Shown piece by piece: positions 27,165 through 35,246 of a stretch of DNA of 64,000 nucleotides (positions within the stretch are counted from its first letter, which is position 1; the number at the start of each line of letters is the position of its first letter). This DNA is from Alteromonas sp. KUL49 (lineage in GTDB: Bacteria > Pseudomonadota > Gammaproteobacteria > Enterobacterales > Alteromonadaceae). Location: the NCBI RefSeq assembly GCF_006538345.1, contig NZ_BJKL01000008.1:157767-221766 (forward strand), in the 5' to 3' direction. The position numbers and the translations under genes are program-made. The notes under the pieces were generated by a model, which saw nothing but the letters and a program-made list of their open reading frames with translations, was not told the origin of the DNA and made no database searches.

Positions 27165-27334
27165 TGAACATTCGTCCGTTTAATCCACCAGACGTTAAAG
27201 TATCACATTTATTGTTAGCTATATTGAAAAAACAACAAACTGTAGCGCGGCGATAGATTTTGAAAAATTTAATAATAGGTTTTAAAATCAAATCTATCAA
27301 TGCAAACATAGCAGTCATAAGTGATAGAAGTTGT

Positions 27335-30300
27335 TCATCTTGTTTGTACCACTGCATTAAATATGATGACGTCCCATACGCCATCTTCGTTGCACTCCAT
27401 AAGTATCTCTGCGAAAGGGTCTAGCGTTTCGAAATATAAATAGTCTTCCATCGTATACCCGCGAACTGTGTCGTTTGTATCTGGCCTCACTCTCATCTCA
27501 ACTGGGTCGCCATTTGCTTTATAAGCTACCGAGCGAAAGTAAAACTCTAAGCCTCGAATAGCCTCTGGCAGATTTGCAGCTCTATCAACTTGCAACCCTT
27601 CGTTTGTAACAGTTGCACCGTTATCGTAAAGCGTTAGCGCCGTTCGCTCTGCCGTATAAATGACGGATGCTTGAGCTGACGGCGCAGCAGGTGTCTCGCC
27701 TTCACGATACCAGTCTCCCTCGATGTCAGCGAGACTCCACACCCCAGTCTGAACACACTCTAGCGTCATTCTTGCGCCAAGGTATGGCGCATAAAAGTAC
27801 CGCCCCAGATTTAACCCATTAATCCTATCTGTTGCGTCTGGACGAACGCGCAGTTCATGAGGTGCGTTAGGCTCAATAGACGTGTTCTCAAAGTGGAAAA
27901 TTAACCCGACTATGGCTGACGGTAGATTAACGGCTCTATCCACTCCAACGCCAGTGTTTGTCACTCGCGCCCCATTATCTTCAACAACTAATGTAGTTCT
28001 GTCCAATGTACTGATGTCAGACGGAGCAGGCTCTGGTAACGCTTCTTGCCATGTACCGGCCTGAGATATCACGTCCCAAATACCGGCTTCTATGCACTTC
28101 ACTTTGAGGGCAGCTCTAACCGTCGAGCTAAATAGAAATGCGCCCGTTGCTGTCCCTCTAAACCCTTCGGTCTCTTTCGGTTGCAAACGGAACTCTAAGT
28201 TGCTTGTGTGGCTATTAGTAGCTGTGTATTCAACGCCAGGTATCGCTGTTGGAAGGTATACCGTTGACGTTCCACTGGCATCTGAGTTTCTAACAACACA
28301 TCCCGAATCGCTGTGCTGCAAATAGCGCTTTTCCATCACGCCGTAGAGTTTTTCAGTATTCACGCCAGTACAACTGCTCGGAGTAAGCTCTAGCTTATAT
28401 AACGAGGCTTCTTTGACGTTTGCGTCCGTGTAATTTTTATCAATGGTGACTGAGTCAGCGTTCGCTCTAGAGCCATCCAACCTCACCACTTTTGACCTAA
28501 TGTGAGGAAAATTACTCTGGGCTAACTTGAGTTCATTATCCTTTATATCCACCGCGCCCAAGTCATTTCTATCACTTGCAACAAACCATAGCGTTGTTAC
28601 CGCGCCAGTTACGAAAGCATAATCCACGCTTTTGTGCAGATGAAGCTGATTCCCTGTAATCTGAACATCATCAATATCACCTTTATAGGTGCCAAATTTC
28701 ACGAAGAAGAAATCCTTGAGTGATACCTGGTTGCCGATGCCGAAACAACGGTTATGCTCTATCGCGATACCTTCTCCGCACATCGTGCTCGTGATAGCGA
28801 TAGCGCATAGAGGCTCGATGATGTTGTTGCGATGGACCCACACGTTGCGTTCGTAAACGTCATCTAACTTGATACAGTGGTGCGTAAAACCTTCGAACGT
28901 ATTATCGTGAGCATTAACATCGCTAGCAGAAATAAAAAGACCTGTCGTGTTGGCTCTGGCTCCAACCAGTGTGTTGTTACAGACCTCGATGTTGTACCCG
29001 CCTGGAGCAGCGATACTGCTTCTGTCGTTGCCCTTTATTGCAATAAAACCCTCTTCTGTGCCAGCATCCGTCAGTATATTTCCTGCCACTCTACCGAAGC
29101 GAATTTTGGTGTATATGCCCTCACAGTCATCCGCTTTGTAATTTGCAATGTCGGTTATGATGTTATCAGCAACCGTTGCTTTTCTGCCGCGCACGTCTAT
29201 ACCATTGCAGCCATCAACAGTATCCCGAGGGTCGTATATGTGCTCTATTGTGTTGTGATACACATGAATGTTTTCCATATCATCTTGCGTTTCGTATGCG
29301 TCGTTCGCAAACTCCAGCGCTGACCCACCCAGCCAACGCATTTCATTGTGACCGCAGTCTACCGATGTGAATGGGCCAAAGAACACAAAGCCTTTTGAAA
29401 ACAGGCCTGCGTCGTACAGCGCTTTGTTATTGATTTCGTTGTGCTTGATAACAATTTTTGCGATGCGACTTGGAACCGTCTTCCAAGTTAACTCTCGTTG
29501 TCCGGCGTATCTCACATTTGAGAATTTACAATTTGTAATTGATACCAGGTCGATGTCGGGAGCTGCTTCAGGAATAACCACCACATCTCGAAACCCCTCG
29601 AACATTATGTTGTCGAGTTCGATAGCGCCGCTACAGTGCAGAAAATCTCTTTCAACGTTGGTGCAACGAATCTTTGATTTGTTTAACGACTTAATACTGA
29701 CTTTGTGTGTGCTCGTGACTGTTGACCAATCGCCAGCTTCATAAGTCTCGGCGCGAAGTGAGATAACTTCTTTCGCTGCTGCCTGCCTTGCCAGCGCTGT
29801 TGTAATTGCGTTGGCTGAAGGTGAATGCAATTGTTCTGGGATGATTTCACCACGAGTCACAAGGCGACCAACTTTGCCGTTTGAGAAAGCGATATCCCCT
29901 GGTAGTGCTGTGGTTGTTTCGGCATTGATGGCAAATGTGGCCGACGACAAATCAGCGACAGCGACAATAGCTCCGGTGGCTACTGACGCGTTTATATCTA
30001 AGGCATCAAGTGAAACATAGTTTCCTGCGTCTCTGTTCAGCATCTCCAACAGTAACGACATCAATTGCTGATTTTGATTGAGTGATTCGGAAAGACTTCC
30101 GTTTGCCGCATTAGGCGTAATACGAGCCGGTGCATTAACCACATCACCTTGTAGCCAAGCCTCACTAAGCGTTAGCACTCGTGTTTGTGTGTCAAAACTA
30201 TCGATTGAGACGGGTAATTTTGATGCAATAAATAGCTGACTATTCTTAATGACACCAAATCCCGACTCGCTACTATTAACAGTTGCGAACAACTCACCGT

Positions 30301-30343
30301 CATTAATTGTGATGTCAGCTAGAGAAATGGTAAACGACATCAT
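27335..30343 (-). CDS. tailspike/tail fibre with beta-helix and three C-terminal repeats
   Basis: The 1002-residue protein is the last gene of the minus-strand tail module. The N-terminal part (about 1-210) is the likely attachment domain. The centre (about 230-660) has many short strands with N-rich turns (HYHNTIEHIYDPRD, VCNNTLVGARANTTG, HDNTFEGFTHH) typical of a right-handed parallel beta-helix, as in pectate-lyase-like tailspikes. From about residue 690 to the end, a module of roughly 100 residues occurs three times (repeated ...NLPSAIVGLIFHFEN... / ...LRVRPDATDRINGL... / ...GVWDVI...). It probably binds or degrades host surface glycan. It overlaps the upstream hub gene at ATGATG. Confidence 0.85.
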   Translation of the reverse strand: MMSFTISLADITINDGELFATVNSSESGFGVIKNSQLFIASKLPVSIDSFDTQTRVLTLSEAWLQGDVVNAPARITPNAANGSLSESLNQNQQLMSLLLEMLNRDAGNYVSLDALDINASVATGAIVAVADLSSATFAINAETTTALPGDIAFSNGKVGRLVTRGEIIPEQLHSPSANAITTALARQAAAKEVISLRAETYEAGDWSTVTSTHKVSIKSLNKSKIRCTNVERDFLHCSGAIELDNIMFEGFRDVVVIPEAAPDIDLVSITNCKFSNVRYAGQRELTWKTVPSRIAKIVIKHNEINNKALYDAGLFSKGFVFFGPFTSVDCGHNEMRWLGGSALEFANDAYETQDDMENIHVYHNTIEHIYDPRDTVDGCNGIDVRGRKATVADNIITDIANYKADDCEGIYTKIRFGRVAGNILTDAGTEEGFIAIKGNDRSSIAAPGGYNIEVCNNTLVGARANTTGLFISASDVNAHDNTFEGFTHHCIKLDDVYERNVWVHRNNIIEPLCAIAITSTMCGEGIAIEHNRCFGIGNQVSLKDFFFVKFGTYKGDIDDVQITGNQLHLHKSVDYAFVTGAVTTLWFVASDRNDLGAVDIKDNELKLAQSNFPHIRSKVVRLDGSRANADSVTIDKNYTDANVKEASLYKLELTPSSCTGVNTEKLYGVMEKRYLQHSDSGCVVRNSDASGTSTVYLPTAIPGVEYTATNSHTSNLEFRLQPKETEGFRGTATGAFLFSSTVRAALKVKCIEAGIWDVISQAGTWQEALPEPAPSDISTLDRTTLVVEDNGARVTNTGVGVDRAVNLPSAIVGLIFHFENTSIEPNAPHELRVRPDATDRINGLNLGRYFYAPYLGARMTLECVQTGVWSLADIEGDWYREGETPAAPSAQASVIYTAERTALTLYDNGATVTNEGLQVDRAANLPEAIRGLEFYFRSVAYKANGDPVEMRVRPDTNDTVRGYTMEDYLYFETLDPFAEILMECNEDGVWDVIIFNAVVQTR

Positions 30344-33300
30344 GAGGTTTGCCCTTCGAAGCTATTGACGGTCAGGTTCTGAGTCCTGATAAACTGTTGC
30401 GCGTGGTAGCGTGTTTGATTTGATACTACTGCGCGATAGCCGAATGTGTCGCCTACAGTTGGGTCATTGTCAGTAAATGTGAATGACTTATTGACACTCT
30501 CGTAGATATAGCAAATCCAGCCTTGTGAACTTAGTTCTGGCTCAAACAACTCTTGCTGCGCAACAGTCTCGCTAATGCTGTATGTTTGAAGAGTAACCCA
30601 CTCGCCGTTACCAATTTTTCGTTGAATTGTGAGTGTGCAACTCGGTTGTACTGGAGCGATATCACATACGCCTTCGTAACTGCTATTACCTAACCACATC
30701 AATGTGCATGTAATGACCTTCGGATTACCATTCGTGTCAAACGGCCCAATTTCTATAGATGTGTTTAGTGCCAGCGACGAGTTTGTTCGAGTTGTGTTGA
30801 AAACGCCCGAAGAAACACCTTGCGCAAAGTAAGCAGCGCCGTAGATGTCCTTCCATTCAAACGTTGCATTAGCTTTTGAAAGACTATCAACATCAGCCTC
30901 TCCATTCAGGGTTAGCACAGGCGCACCGCGCCAGTAGATAAGGTCGCTATTTTCACCGAAGCCACCGATATCTTCGACTTCCATCACATGCTCTCGCACG
31001 TTGACTTTGCGAGCGTTCGATAACGTGCCTTTGATAATAGTGTCTGCGCCTATAACGAAATCGCCAGTAACATTATCAACACTAAGAAAAATCTTGCCTG
31101 ACTTAGAGCCGATTTTGAGCCTATCTGCGTACAGATGTATATCCGAGTTGTCACCGCCTCCGAGAATTTCGACACCTGTAAAAAGTTCATTCTCATCGAC
31201 GATACCTAAGTAAATAGTGCCTTGCAGTTCACCGATTTCGTTTTCTAAAGCCTCAAAGTATTCGATAACGCTCAGTGATTCTTCACCCCGTGATATCTTA
31301 ATTTCGTTAAACGAACGGGCGAGTGGTGCGCCGACTATCCAGTCACCATTCGCATTTTCGTAGCCGATTTGAACAGTGTTGTTTTGCGCAATTTGTGCTT
31401 GTACAGAGGTAGAACCGACTAGTGATTTAACAGCAATAATATCAAGCGCATTCACTTGATTAGCTGCAACGACTTCGGTGACGTTGTAAATCAACGATGA
31501 GTAGTTTGCACCTAGTTCTGATTGCTGCTCAGACCATTGTTGAAGGTCATTCAGTACTGCGCCAATCGTCTCACCAAGCGTTGCGGGTAATCCACCCCAC
31601 TGTATTGTAGAAAACGTCTCTGCATCGAAAACTTCAACGTTAATACCTATCAAGTTAGGCACGGCCAATGCGATCCAGTTCGGGTCAGCATTGTCGCCAA
31701 CCACGAGCCGGTACCATACGTACAATGTCGCACCATGTGGGGTGTTTAAAACGGTTAAAACAGGATTTAAACCACCGTTAAATGCGTTTAAAAAATCGTC
31801 CGAATAGGCGTAATTCCATTCATAAGTCGCCGCTGAATGGGGCAAGGTTGGCCCAGTTAAAATCACTTGACCAGGAAGGATATCAACACGCAATTCACCC
31901 ACCGGTGTTGAGGGTACATCAACGTTGAAATTGTGGGCTATGGCTTCAGATGGCTTATCAAACGTATTTGTCGCATAAACGTACGCAGTATAAAAATCAC
32001 TGTCTAATGGAGCCAAACCCGAAACATTAAAGTAAGGCTCTAGTGTTCTTTCTCGCAGCAGCAACGTGTCGCCGTGGTTGATAACAACCACATACTCTTT
32101 AACACTTTGTTGAGCTGCATGCGTCCAGGTTAAAACACCGTCTCGGTAGCTATCCTCTGGTGTAACGCTGTATGTCAAATTTGCGATAGGCGAAATGTAG
32201 CCAGTGTTCAGATGAAAGTTTGGTGTAACGTCGTGGCCTGGTATGTTTTGTAACTGATTGTACATATCAGCGCTGGTTTCTGTGGCGACAATAGAATAAT
32301 GAAAGGTTTTATCATCAAGCTCTGCACTGTCGATTTCATACAACCCTTGAATAAGGTGATTTGGTAAATCAACGTACACCACACTGCTTGCAATGAGTTC
32401 AGCATAGCAACGCTTTAGCTCTAAGTTCAGTGTATCCCCAGCCGCATTTCTAAGTAGTGCAAGAACAGCAAGGCGCTGAGTCATGCTATCTGTCTGCGTA
32501 AAATGTAATTGCAAGCTATCTTCATACTCAGTACCGGCATCACGATCATTGATTAGTGATTCCGACCGAATAGGGGTCATGTCGGCGGCTTGGTAGAATG
32601 CATTTTTTGATATGAATTCAGCTCGTAACACGTTCACACGAGACGTTAGAGGCCGAAATGGCTTGCGCTTGGGGTTTGATGCTAGGTGAGCCTCAGTGAT
32701 AGTAAACAGTGCTGGGCCACGATACGCGGCAACTTTTAAGCGCCATTGGCCAGCGCTTTCAACCCAACGACCTGCACAGCTAGCTAACAGTTTATCTTCA
32801 TTAGCTTCATAGCCATCGGTTAAATTAATGATTCCATTGCATGTATAACGAGCTTCAGTAGTTTGCTCACCTTCTGCGTTGGTAACCGTCACTTGTTCAT
32901 CACAAATATTCGCTTCAGACGCTATGTTGTCCATGCTAAAAGCATCGTCATCAAGTACGATGTCGCCTTTCCACTTTTTCCACCAGAAGTTGATTAGTGC
33001 TGGGTTATCAGACCATTCCCAAGTGCTCTCATCATTTAGCCGGTGTAAGCCATCGCCACCTACAGTAGAGTCTTTTCGAGGATCATATACGCGTATGCCT
33101 TTGACTAGGAACTTAAGATCATTCACTCCGGAGGGGTATACTTCAGAGTCATTTACAAACTCGCAGTACACGTCAGTTGTGTTGTAACCAATAAACGATT
33201 CGTCTATGTTCCTCATGTGATTCATAGATCTAGATACGGGTGCAGTCTGGTCACCTAAACGTGGCTCAATGTAGTGATTTTCGCTCTGCATTTCAGTCGT

Positions 33301-33663
33301 TTGCTCACCTGCAATCTGATATATCGATACACTTTCTGAGCGATGCTGTAACAAACATACATAAAAGAGGTGCCACTTCTTATCGTCAAATTCTGGGTTG
33401 TCGTACTTCACAATTGCGCCAGATAAAACGCTTTCACCGACGACGACCCTGGGTATGGGTTTACCGACTTGAAGACTTTGGTTGGTTTCAGCATCAGCTG
33501 ATACCGACGCAACCATCAATTCTTTCATAACAAGGTGTGTAGCCGCCGCAGTTGCAATACCTATTGCTACTGCTGTGAACACAGTTAGCGTAGTGCCAAC
33601 GCTAACCACAAAACCAACAACAACACCGACAGCAACAGCAGGCATTACCCAACCCTCCAACAC
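30340..33663 (-). CDS. tail tip/hub protein, J-like
   Basis: The 1107-residue protein lies between the small tail-tip genes and the tailspike, the place of the lambda gpJ-like central fibre. The N-terminus is hydrophobic and alanine/valine rich (about 1-55). Fibronectin-III-like segments follow (for example LTYSVTPEDSYRDGVLTWTHAAQQ), and a DUF1983-like C-terminal region (VNALDIIAVKSLVGSTSVQAQI onward, about 740-880) ends in a beta-rich tip. It is the baseplate hub and probable receptor-binding or fibre-anchoring protein of the non-contractile tail. It overlaps the neighbours on both sides. Confidence 0.82.
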   Translation of the reverse strand: MLEGWVMPAVAVGVVVGFVVSVGTTLTVFTAVAIGIATAAATHLVMKELMVASVSADAETNQSLQVGKPIPRVVVGESVLSGAIVKYDNPEFDDKKWHLFYVCLLQHRSESVSIYQIAGEQTTEMQSENHYIEPRLGDQTAPVSRSMNHMRNIDESFIGYNTTDVYCEFVNDSEVYPSGVNDLKFLVKGIRVYDPRKDSTVGGDGLHRLNDESTWEWSDNPALINFWWKKWKGDIVLDDDAFSMDNIASEANICDEQVTVTNAEGEQTTEARYTCNGIINLTDGYEANEDKLLASCAGRWVESAGQWRLKVAAYRGPALFTITEAHLASNPKRKPFRPLTSRVNVLRAEFISKNAFYQAADMTPIRSESLINDRDAGTEYEDSLQLHFTQTDSMTQRLAVLALLRNAAGDTLNLELKRCYAELIASSVVYVDLPNHLIQGLYEIDSAELDDKTFHYSIVATETSADMYNQLQNIPGHDVTPNFHLNTGYISPIANLTYSVTPEDSYRDGVLTWTHAAQQSVKEYVVVINHGDTLLLRERTLEPYFNVSGLAPLDSDFYTAYVYATNTFDKPSEAIAHNFNVDVPSTPVGELRVDILPGQVILTGPTLPHSAATYEWNYAYSDDFLNAFNGGLNPVLTVLNTPHGATLYVWYRLVVGDNADPNWIALAVPNLIGINVEVFDAETFSTIQWGGLPATLGETIGAVLNDLQQWSEQQSELGANYSSLIYNVTEVVAANQVNALDIIAVKSLVGSTSVQAQIAQNNTVQIGYENANGDWIVGAPLARSFNEIKISRGEESLSVIEYFEALENEIGELQGTIYLGIVDENELFTGVEILGGGDNSDIHLYADRLKIGSKSGKIFLSVDNVTGDFVIGADTIIKGTLSNARKVNVREHVMEVEDIGGFGENSDLIYWRGAPVLTLNGEADVDSLSKANATFEWKDIYGAAYFAQGVSSGVFNTTRTNSSLALNTSIEIGPFDTNGNPKVITCTLMWLGNSSYEGVCDIAPVQPSCTLTIQRKIGNGEWVTLQTYSISETVAQQELFEPELSSQGWICYIYESVNKSFTFTDNDPTVGDTFGYRAVVSNQTRYHAQQFIRTQNLTVNSFEGQTS

Positions 33664-34052
33664 GCTACTACCGATGAACGTTCAACCGCTTTTAAGCCGT
33701 CGATATTCGCGTTCAAGAATTTTTCAGAGTAATACAGTGCTACGCCATGGCGTTCACCATCACAGACCAAGGCGATATCACCACGTTGCAACGTTAAGAT
33801 AGGGCAAGGCTCGCCGAATATGTCACACAACGTGTTAAACAAATCGCCTTGGCCATATCGTTTTAATGCACGAGCAGCCCCCAGCTCTGTGGAGTACTTC
33901 CCTCTGAAGCGTTGTGCGAAATCAATACCTGTGATTAGTTTTGCAGCGTTGGCTGCAAACAAGCAGCAGTCATGCTCGCCCCACGCGAACGGCGCATTAG
34001 CAACAGATTCAATGTATTCTGCAAGTTCAATATCCCAGTTTGGTAATCTCAT
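33645..34052 (-). CDS. tail assembly protein, NlpC/P60-like (DUF6950)
   Basis: The 135-residue protein has a cysteine-protease-like arrangement: FAWGEHDCCLFAANA with a candidate catalytic Cys near residue 27, and GDIALVCDGERHGVALYY with a candidate His. This fits the DUF6950/NlpC-P60-like proteins found in siphovirus tail-tip modules, analogous in place to lambda gpK. It overlaps the hub gene by 19 bases and its upstream neighbour by four, so translation is coupled. It may trim tail proteins or open peptidoglycan during infection. Confidence 0.75.
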   Translation of the reverse strand: MRLPNWDIELAEYIESVANAPFAWGEHDCCLFAANAAKLITGIDFAQRFRGKYSTELGAARALKRYGQGDLFNTLCDIFGEPCPILTLQRGDIALVCDGERHGVALYYSEKFLNANIDGLKAVERSSVVACWRVG

Positions 34053-34657
34053 GCGCTCTTGTACCTTGGGCCACCGCCCTTTGGAATGCTTCCACCAGTC
34101 CCGACTTTATTGCTTCCTGATTCGTTAGGTAACCCCGAAGCCGCTAGCGCTTCAATATCGTCGCAGTAACTGTCATCAGGGTATTTCTGTCGCCACGCTG
34201 CGGGTGAATAACGTAGATGATTGGTAGAGTTACGAAAGCGGGCTCGAGCCGTATCTGCTGTAATAGTAATGTTGTGTATTGCACCAGTTTCTGTATTCAC
34301 ATCGTTGATAAAGCGATAAATCGTTAGCTCAGCAGCTGCAATGCGACGATGTTCATCTAAACATGCCAGGTAGACTTTAACGGCTCTGCCGATCGCGTCG
34401 TCTCGTGTTGCGTCACTCACTATGCCCAAGTCAGTCGTCGACAGTGACATATTCACTTGACCAGGCTTTGCTGCGCTAGACGCTTTTCCAATCGAGCCAA
34501 GTGCACCTACGCCCGTCCAAATCTGGCCGTCCCAATACTTTTCACCGATGCGCGAATGCATCCGTACCGGTGCAGTTGGCCAGTCGATGTAAACTAGATT
34601 TAGTAAGCTAGACACATCGTTTTGAAGTGCATTTAAAATGAGTGGATGACTAATCAC
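34049..34657 (-). CDS. tail tip protein, DUF2163-like
   Basis: The 202-residue protein has the start typical of minor tail proteins that sit under the hub (LVYIDWPTAPVRMHSRIGEKYWDGQIWTGVG), then a beta-rich middle and a charged, glycine-rich end. The size and position, between a distal-tail-type gene and the NlpC-like gene, fit the lambda gpL/gpK region or the DUF2163 family of transposable siphophages. It overlaps both neighbours by short stretches. The family assignment is from sequence feel and order. Confidence 0.6.
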   Translation of the reverse strand: MISHPLILNALQNDVSSLLNLVYIDWPTAPVRMHSRIGEKYWDGQIWTGVGALGSIGKASSAAKPGQVNMSLSTTDLGIVSDATRDDAIGRAVKVYLACLDEHRRIAAAELTIYRFINDVNTETGAIHNITITADTARARFRNSTNHLRYSPAAWRQKYPDDSYCDDIEALAASGLPNESGSNKVGTGGSIPKGGGPRYKSA

Positions 34658-35246
34658 GAATACTCTCCCGAAACTTGAACTTAAAGTCAGTGAGCAAAGC
34701 TTTTTTCGTGGTTGCCGATGGTGCTTTTTGCTTAGGTTCTAGCATGCATTTACAACGCGGATTGTCGGTAATTATTGAGGCGTTATTTGCAGGTATAAAG
34801 CGAATTTCAGGAAGAAACTCTATGTCGACCAACCCTGTACTGCCTACCTGAGCATCGGTGGTTAACTCATAGAGGAAATCGCCAAGTTGGAACCTGTCAC
34901 CGGCACGCAGAATAATGTTCGGCGTTAACCCCTTAACGCTGAGCAATGCACCATCTTGATTACTGCCATCAACGACAGGTGTTCCAGCCCAGGTTGAACG
35001 CTGCTTATGTGTTATATCGGAAAACCAAAACTGACCGACAGGGCCACGTAGCCGGTTTATCCATACACGCAAATCATTTGTTTGCTCCTGGTCTAAATTT
35101 TTGTACTCCAGTTCACCTGTCCAGTAATCGTCCAAGTCTGTGACAACTACACGCGCATTAAATGGGTTGTCTTCAGCGGTGCTCATTGGCGTGAGTGTAA
35201 ACAGGCTAGATGCAGGGCTTTTACCCGAGTACATATCGTAAATCAT
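34650..35246 (-). CDS. minor tail protein, distal-tail type
   Basis: The 198-residue protein starts with a beta-rich domain (FTLTPMSTAEDNPFNARVVVTDLDDYWTGELEYKNL) as in distal-tail or tail-tip adaptor proteins. It contains a C-terminal segment with two cysteines close together (PRCKCMLEP). It directly follows the tape measure gene, overlapping it by four bases. It probably starts the tail tip on which the hub and spike assemble. No enzyme motif is seen. Confidence 0.6.
   Translation of the reverse strand: MIYDMYSGKSPASSLFTLTPMSTAEDNPFNARVVVTDLDDYWTGELEYKNLDQEQTNDLRVWINRLRGPVGQFWFSDITHKQRSTWAGTPVVDGSNQDGALLSVKGLTPNIILRAGDRFQLGDFLYELTTDAQVGSTGLVDIEFLPEIRFIPANNASIITDNPRCKCMLEPKQKAPSATTKKALLTDFKFKFRESIRD

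Noticed and set aside
27154..27384. Minus-strand frame of 76 residues across the phage boundary
   Set aside because: It overlaps the tailspike 3' end and the host gene start in another frame; the two flanking genes are convincing and this one has no support.
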